A DNA stretch of 64,000 nucleotides. It comes from Angiostrongylus vasorum. Lineage: Eukaryota > Nematoda > Chromadorea > Rhabditida > Metastrongylidae. A program made the position numbers and the translations under genes. This document shows positions 58,240-64,000 of the stretch, piece after piece (position 1 is the first letter of the stretch; each line of letters opens with the position of its first letter). The notes beneath the pieces are model-generated. The model made no database searches. It was not told the origin of the DNA and saw only the letters and a list, made by a program, of their open reading frames with translations. The stretch spans positions 310,001-374,000 of the forward strand of contig JADANN010000374.1 of assembly GCA_018806985.1 (NCBI GenBank), in the 5' to 3' direction.

Positions 58240-58500
58240 TACTATCACCATTACATTAGCTTCAATGATGGTGAGATATTTGCAAAACTACGGACCGCAG
58301 GTGTCTGCGGTGGGGAACGAACGCGCCATTGTCCTTTCCGGAGAGTAACGCGTTCACCATCACATCATGCGGGTCCTTCGTTTCACCTGTCTCTCAGTTC
58401 TCTGCAAATATGTCAGCATCATTGAAGTTATATTTCTCCATATACCCTGCCATTAAAAAAGAGCAGACAGTAAATAAAACGGTTAAGATTACATTAGCCT
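58240..58500. repeat. Family C inverted pair, right arm truncated
   Basis: The minus arm 58240-58397 (TATTTGCAAAACTACGGACC ... CTGTCTCTCAG) joins directly to the plus 3' end at 58400-58490 (GCAAATATGTCAGCATCATT ... GACAGTAAATAAAACGG). Confidence 0.88.
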
Positions 58501-58537
58501 TAAACAGTAAAGCATAACGTATAACATGCCGGGCATC

Positions 58538-58551
58538 TTTATTCTTTTATT
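58538..58551 (-). terminator. Possible poly(A) signals of the SUP-26-like gene
   Basis: Two AATAAA copies on the minus strand (58546-58551 and 58538-58543) lie about 860 nt past the stop codon. No nearer AATAAA was seen on that strand. The long 3' UTR is inferred. Confidence 0.35.
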
Positions 58552-59404
58552 TACAACATGTGAAAACATTTCGTGAAATCTCTCTGAGGAATGACAAATG
58601 AACTACGTTTGAGGCAATAAACACGTAAGCTCACAAATCGTAGTTGATCAGTCATATGGTAAAACCATAAGAGCCAAGGCACAACGAGGCAAGGGAAATG
58701 TGTAATTGCTCCAGGATAAAAATTCAAATTAGGGCATCTGTTCTTCTGAAAAGTTCGAAACAAAATATGAAAAAAAAGACGGAAAATCAAGAAAAAACCA
58801 TAACGGCAAACTTATGCACGCCAACATGGCGTCGTGATCTTGGATTGTCATGGTAAATAACTCGGACGTAGGTCTTTGTAAACTATGACAGAATTGAGGT
58901 CTTGGGAACATACAAAGGAACGGACACAGGAGATTATCAACGTAACTCCTCTGCTGAAGTCACGCCACAACAAAAATCGTGTAGAACTATGGAACAACAA
59001 TCTATACATTTGATCACACTGTCTGTGTCAACAAAACGATTTCAAACATACAATCAAGACGCGGTATTAGCATGAGCTGGGCCCTATACCAGTTGACGAA
59101 CAAGGACCAAACTTAAGAGAATCGAGTGAGAAATGTGCCAAATTACAACTAGTTAGAATAGACATGAAGTCGATTAAATATGCAAAAAAAGTAAAATTCG
59201 TGGCGCAGCACTTATGGCGACAAACACAACGACGGTGAACGAAGAGGTTCTAGCACAATACTGCTATCAACATGAGTAAATATGAGCTGATTCAAGTCTC
59301 TATACCAAGGCTGACCACAACGAAGGACAATGATATCAATTACATCAACTCCTATATGCGAACACATCGGCGAGACCATTAAAAGGGAAGAATCACACGA
59401 CTGG

Positions 59405-60062
59405 TTACTGAAGTTGACCTTGACCGCCATTCATCTTTCTATACGGGTCTTCTTCACCAGATTGAACATACGGTCCTGTGTGTCCCATGGTCATCTGAGG
59501 ATTTCCATTGCCGGAAGGACCTTGCATCACATCAAACTGTCCAGTGCCATTATACTGCTTAGCAAACTATTGATTTCAAAATAAAAACACAGCGCTCCGT
59601 AGTTTCTTGCTGGTAACCTTTCCCAATAAAAAGAAAAAGTCAAAAGTGTGGGAATGAAATCATCCAGGCGTTCACGCCACTACATTGAGAAAATGTAATA
59701 TTATAGATTACCTTTCTATTAACGTAGTATCCCTGTTGTGGCAACATGTACACCCCACCGTTATCTTGAGCCGTCGGAGGACCTCCAGCACCGATTTGCA
59801 TCCCACTCATCTGACTTGTCATTGCGTTCACATCATAAGCTGGAAACATGTTTTACAGAAATAGGTTAACAAGTTAGAAAATGCAAAAAGACCTCTAATA
59901 AATTTGCAACGGAACTGGTCTTTCGACAACAGACGATAAATTTTCGGTCATTTCGAGTTCAGGACTTTTCCCACACGACCCGCTTTCGAATCTGCTGTGC
60001 AGATCCTAGCATTTCTTGTTGTCGATTTGTTTCTTGTATCAGTCATCCGAAGGTCTTCGAGC

Positions 60063-60107
<45 letters not shown>

Positions 60108-63100
60108 CAGGTGGTGCTTGAGGGTTGACTTTTTTTTTCAACAAACACCATTAAATGCTAGTCGAGTCGATTCTACCTGGAGTCCTGGGATATGTGGACT
60201 AGGTTCTCCACTTGGATTGTAGAGATTGAACTTTTCCTAGACAAGCATGGTACCAACTTCCCGACCACACAGGTATGAAAGCCCTGGGAGATGAGCGGGA
60301 TCAAGTCAGCACTGTGTTCGTGATTACCGGAATCACTACCACTACGTTACCAGCTGCCCCCATCAGAACTTTACACGTCTGTAAAGGTGACTTCGGTTTT
60401 TCGCGGTAACCGCATAAGTTGTATACCGTGTTTTCAAATTCTAATGCTCTTGAACTTTCTAACGGAAGAGCGGATGTTGCAAACATAAACGACATATTCA
60501 GGAACACAACATTGCCATTATGGACGAAATCCCGTTTGCTCATTTGCTTTAGCGTTCCAAAGATGAGCTTTGAATTAACAGAGAGAAGTATAAGTCTAGA
60601 GAACCACGATTTCATCGTGGTAAAACTTTCATCACCGAGAAAATGTCGATCCCAATAATTTTTAAAACAATTAATAAAATTCGCTCTGATTTGAGATATT
60701 CGCATCCTATGACTCTTACGAAGGCCATGTCGTCGCGAATGTGCTAAGCGGCGTTACGACTTGATGAAGCGATAACATTACGGGACTAATTTTGGGCAAC
60801 CAAACTCCTACTTGCAATCCCCAAGAAGTGTAATAATTTGTACATGATGTACGCAGTGTTATACCTAATCATATTTGCAATAACAAACAACCAGCAATGT
60901 TCTTTCGGAACGTTTATCGAAATGACTCTGGCAAACTTCCCAATTCCTTTCCTAGTAGGCACAAAAAGAACCTTCAACTGTGATTAATTAAAAAAGACAT
61001 TTTGTAAACAAAAGTGCAACTTCGGCTATCTAACCAAACACAACTTACGTGAATATCCTGTAACTTGCTGCGGATACCCCATACTGTAATTTACGTAAGG
61101 TGTTGGATACATCTGTGGCATTCCACCTATATTTCTCATGTAGTCATGTGGAGCTGTCATAGGAAAGGGCTGGCTAGGGTAAATCCCTAATTCGAATCCC
61201 ATGTCACTTCTTTTGCGAGTATTCTTCCTCCCAGTATCAGCTTGTTTTACAAGCAATGGTGTCGCATTTGGATCCATCCCCTCGATAAGTTTGCCGTTTA
61301 AAGCAGTGATGATCTCCTCGCATTTCTCTTTGGAGTCCATTCTTGCAAAGCCAACACCACGCGAATTACCGTCAGCATTCCGAAGTATTCTAGTCGATAT
61401 TACCATCCCATAGGGGCTCAGTGCACTCTCTAACATTTGCTCGTTGAAATTCGATGGCAGATTAGCAATGTAGAGGTTCGTAGGATCTTGTTCTTGTTGC
61501 TGAAGCTGCTTAAATGCACAGTGAGATTAAAGGTCTTTGACATATAGTAGAGGAAACTGCAGAGGTCTAAAGCATGAATTTCCAGCAATACCTTTCAAAA
61601 CAGACTGTGAACACGCAGCAGATTGAAAGTGAGCTACGGTCAGGGCTATTAACATAATACTGGTAATAGATAGAGCTTTTCTACTTTATTATTTAAAAAA
61701 TAAAAAAAAGACCTAAAAGCATGGGCACATAAGTCCTCTCCCTTGTCATAGATTAATCAAAAAAATACAATATGACCACCTACTTTGGCCATCTGAGCTT
61801 GAATCCCACTCTTGGTGAGCATCTCCACTGCTCGCGAAGCTGCTTCCCGACTTTCAAAGTCCACAAAACCGTAACCTTTACACTGATTCAGAGCCTTGTC
61901 CATTATGGCCTAAAAAGCAAGAAAAGTCTGAATGATATAAGCTCAATAAAGTGTATAAGATAGTCCAACCAAACAGAGCTACACACTAAGTAAAAAACCG
62001 TCTCTATCTGCGTAAGACAGCAAAAACAGTCGCGAAAAATTCGACAAAAAAAATAGGCCACCCATTATTATCTTCCTTTTTTATTCAGAAAATACCATAT
62101 TACAAAGATCTGCAGCTTTATACTTCAGTAACAAGCATAATGCTGAAAAATGCGACCACTGAGTGCTGCTCGTTCGCCAACATGAAATTTTAAACCCACA
62201 GGTTTTTCAACTCCTTATTTATGGCCTAGCACAACTTTTCACGGCACGCTATTATGTGAAATACAACCAAAATGATGTGAAATATTTCCAAAATTCCGAA
62301 CCATAGGTGTCTGCGGTGGGGATCGAACACGTTATTACCTTTTCCAGGGGGTAATACGCTCACCACCACACCATGTGGGTCTTTCGTTTAGGTTTTCTCT
62401 CAGCTCATTTTCTATCTACCAGTCCCATCAGCAATAACCCGTCAACGGGACTGATCTTGGGAGCACAAATCGGCAGTGAATCCAGTTAAGCTGCGGCTGT
62501 AGTTCAAATCACAATAACTTTTTATTCACTGTCTATTCCAATATTCACGGCATGGTATTTTTTGAACTGTAACCACAATGATGGTGAGATATTTGCAAAA
62601 CTCCGGACCGCATATGCTCGTGGTGGGGATCGAACACGCTAGTATCCCTTCCGGGGACAAACGCGTTTTCATCACAGGTTTGTTTTTCACGACTCAGAAT
62701 TCCATGTGCTTCTGTCAATCGATCAACTATATTACGACGACGGACAAAGAACCTACTGGACTTCGTGCCAATGCCACCAATACATTGAACATTTCAGCGC
62801 ACAACCATTTTTTACCTTTGTAGAAGTGATTGTTCCATACTGAGCACACATTTTCCTGAGATCTTCATCTGTTGTACTCGGACTGAGGCCACGTATGTAC
62901 AAATTCGTCTGGAGAAAAAAAAAGTATAGGAATAATTATGAGCAACGAATCACGAAAGTGAACTAGAAACTAAAGCCGTAGCAATACAAGAGCACGAGTA
63001 CCTACCGAACTCAATGGTGTTCCGTCCTGCAATGGTGTATCATCTCTGGGAGGGGCGGCATAAACTGTTCGAGAATCAACTCCCATCCGCATCCCACCTC

Positions 63101-63830
63101 CGAACATGTTGTTCCCTCCGGGTGGTCTTGCGGTAGCCTAAAGATGATCTCAAACAAACTATCAACGATGTCATAGTGCTTTAATCACTTTTAAAACATA
63201 CACCCTTAATATAATTACCGAATAAGGGAAATACAATGATTATACCATGGTTTTTCAAATTCAAACAAGTGTAAAAAGTCCGCCGGAACATGAGCACATT
63301 TCGAGCCATTCTCACAATTTCGTAAAATACCCAATGAAGACATCAATAACTATTAAAGAGGCGCGAAAAATAACATGAAAATCAGCTTGTATTTTTGTAA
63401 ACTAGGAAATGTAGCTTCAGTGATGATCTCAACGTTTCGAAAGAGAGGTCGGATTAAAGGTGCACGACATTCTTGCGCACCAGAAAGCCGTGCCCACGCC
63501 ATAGAAGTAGCACTACATCAAACAATATCGCCAGCATGCATTCAGTCAACGTTAGGAATGAAAAAGTCAAAACCCTCCACAGGTACTATCTATCCGACTG
63601 GAACTAGTCAATAAAAAGATAAAAAATAACCCCTACTCTAAACGCTTCAACGAGTAGAAAATGGAATTTTTGTCGGAGATTTCATCATTCCAGGTAACTG
63701 ACTGATAAGAAAAATACATGCTCACGTATTGCTGAAAAATATTTCTAGGTGGTGGTGTTTGATCGTTTTGGGCCATGGCGTTATAACTGTTATTTCCGTA
63801 TTGCTGTTGTGGATTTTGACCTGGGGACAT
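59405..63830 (-). CDS. sup-26: SUP-26/RBMS-family RNA-binding protein with two RRMs, 7 exons, 398 aa
   Basis: Minus exons 63830-63726, 63137-63006, 62908-62816, 61909-61784, 61508-61049, 59839-59712 and 59557-59405 join in phase to give 398 residues. RRM1 has RNP2 LYIRGL (82-87) and RNP1 KGYGFVDF (121-128); RRM2 has RNP2 LYIANL (164-169) and RNP1 RGVGFARM (202-209). The linker QAQMAK...[10 protein letters not shown] matches RBMS proteins closely. The tail is rich in Gly, Met, Gln and Tyr, without a known domain. In C. elegans SUP-26 represses tra-2 translation in sex determination, and vertebrate RBMS proteins bind AU-rich RNA; the role here is by homology. A TCCCTTTCAG acceptor sits 31 nt before the ATG, with an in-frame TGA just after it, so this is the true start for RNAs joined there. 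Introns 3 and 5 carry C and D repeats. Confidence 0.92.
59965..60362 (-). repeat. SINE family D with an embedded (GT)n, intronic
   Basis: The body has GTCGAGTCGATTCTACCTGG, the core GGTACCAACTTCCCGACC, and a head complement ACTACCACTACGTTACCAGC. It lies in intron 5 of the SUP-26-like gene. Confidence 0.85.
60064..60106. repeat. (GT)n microsatellite inside the D element
   Basis: About 43 bp of pure TG repeats has replaced the GTGTGG-containing part of the D body, probably expanded from the ACGTGTGGCTTC segment. Confidence 0.97.
62215..62545 (-). repeat. Family C, full length, intronic
   Basis: It begins TTTATGGCCTAGC and contains ACGTTATTACCTTTTCCAGG and GTCAACGGGACTGATCTTGG. It ends near CACAATAACTTTTTATTCAC. 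It lies in intron 3 of the SUP-26-like gene. Confidence 0.9.
62546..62680 (-). repeat. Family C, truncated, in tandem with the previous copy
   Basis: It contains ATTCACGGCATGGTATTTTT, GATATTTGCAAAACTCCGG and GGTGGGGATCGAACACGC. It stops after ACAAACGCGTT. Tandem and same orientation, unlike the inverted pairs elsewhere. Confidence 0.85.
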
Positions 63831-63860
63831 CTCTCGTGCCGCCAAGTCGCCGCACCCTCA

Positions 63861-63870
63861 ACTGAAAGGG
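63861..63870 (-). promoter_or_regulatory. Acceptor before the SUP-26-like start codon
   Basis: TCCCTTTCAG (minus, AG at 63863-63862) suits spliced-leader trans-splicing or a 5' UTR intron. The sequence beyond it to the window edge shows no exon. Confidence 0.45.
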
Positions 63871-64000
63871 ACCCAAACACTTGACGACGAGACAAACATA
63901 GCAAGTGATTTAAACAAACTCGAAAAAATTCCCTACATCCGATAACCTCTTGCCCTGCTATAATTCTAATAAACCATCTGCATATATGGATGAACGAAAT

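Overview
This window is eukaryotic DNA. It looks like a clade V (strongylid, hookworm-like) nematode genome. The evidence is short introns with TTTCAG-type acceptors, many dispersed tRNA-derived SINEs, degraded RTE-type LINEs and a mariner relic, and the gene content: ribosomal protein L3, a SUP-26/RBMS-type RNA-binding protein, a STAR-type KH protein and nematode-style secreted proteins. I see no bacterial operons, CRISPR arrays or intact tRNA/rRNA genes. Species assignment is inference.

Layout. 0-14 kb is mostly repeats: an RTE LINE fragment at the left edge, a second LINE fragment near 5 kb, SINEs, a repeat called B here, and a weak BEL/Pao relic near 8.2 kb. 14.6-17.2 kb on the minus strand is a seven-exon gene for a 375-residue KH/STAR RNA-binding protein with a TATA box upstream. 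21.7-27.9 kb (minus) is a four-exon gene for a cysteine-free, probably secreted 174-residue protein, with SINEs in its large introns. 30.4-39.4 kb (minus) is an eleven-exon gene for a cysteine-rich protein with three related modules; one exon has a one-base frameshift in a homopolymer. 40-51.5 kb is repeat-rich, with head-to-head repeat palindromes, a mariner relic, an AT microsatellite, Penelope/hammerhead-like motifs, a small secreted ORF and one orphan terminal exon. 52.1-53.6 kb (plus) is a complete three-exon rpl-3. 54.7-58.5 kb is repeats. 59.4-63.8 kb (minus) is a complete seven-exon two-RRM gene matching SUP-26/RBMS.

Repeat families named here: A = tRNA-headed SINE of about 285 bp with an (AAGGATA)-like tail; D = tRNA-headed SINE of about 350 bp; C = tRNA-like element of about 290 bp, often in head-to-head pairs; B = about 380 bp element with no recognised head. 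A and D share a central core although their heads and tails differ. One B copy sits inside an A copy, flanked by a 14-bp near-duplicate, which shows that B is mobile.

The exon models were built by hand from splice consensus and reading-phase agreement, so exact junctions are inference unless family conservation fixes them. The genes do not form an obvious pathway; three of the five encode RNA or ribosome functions.
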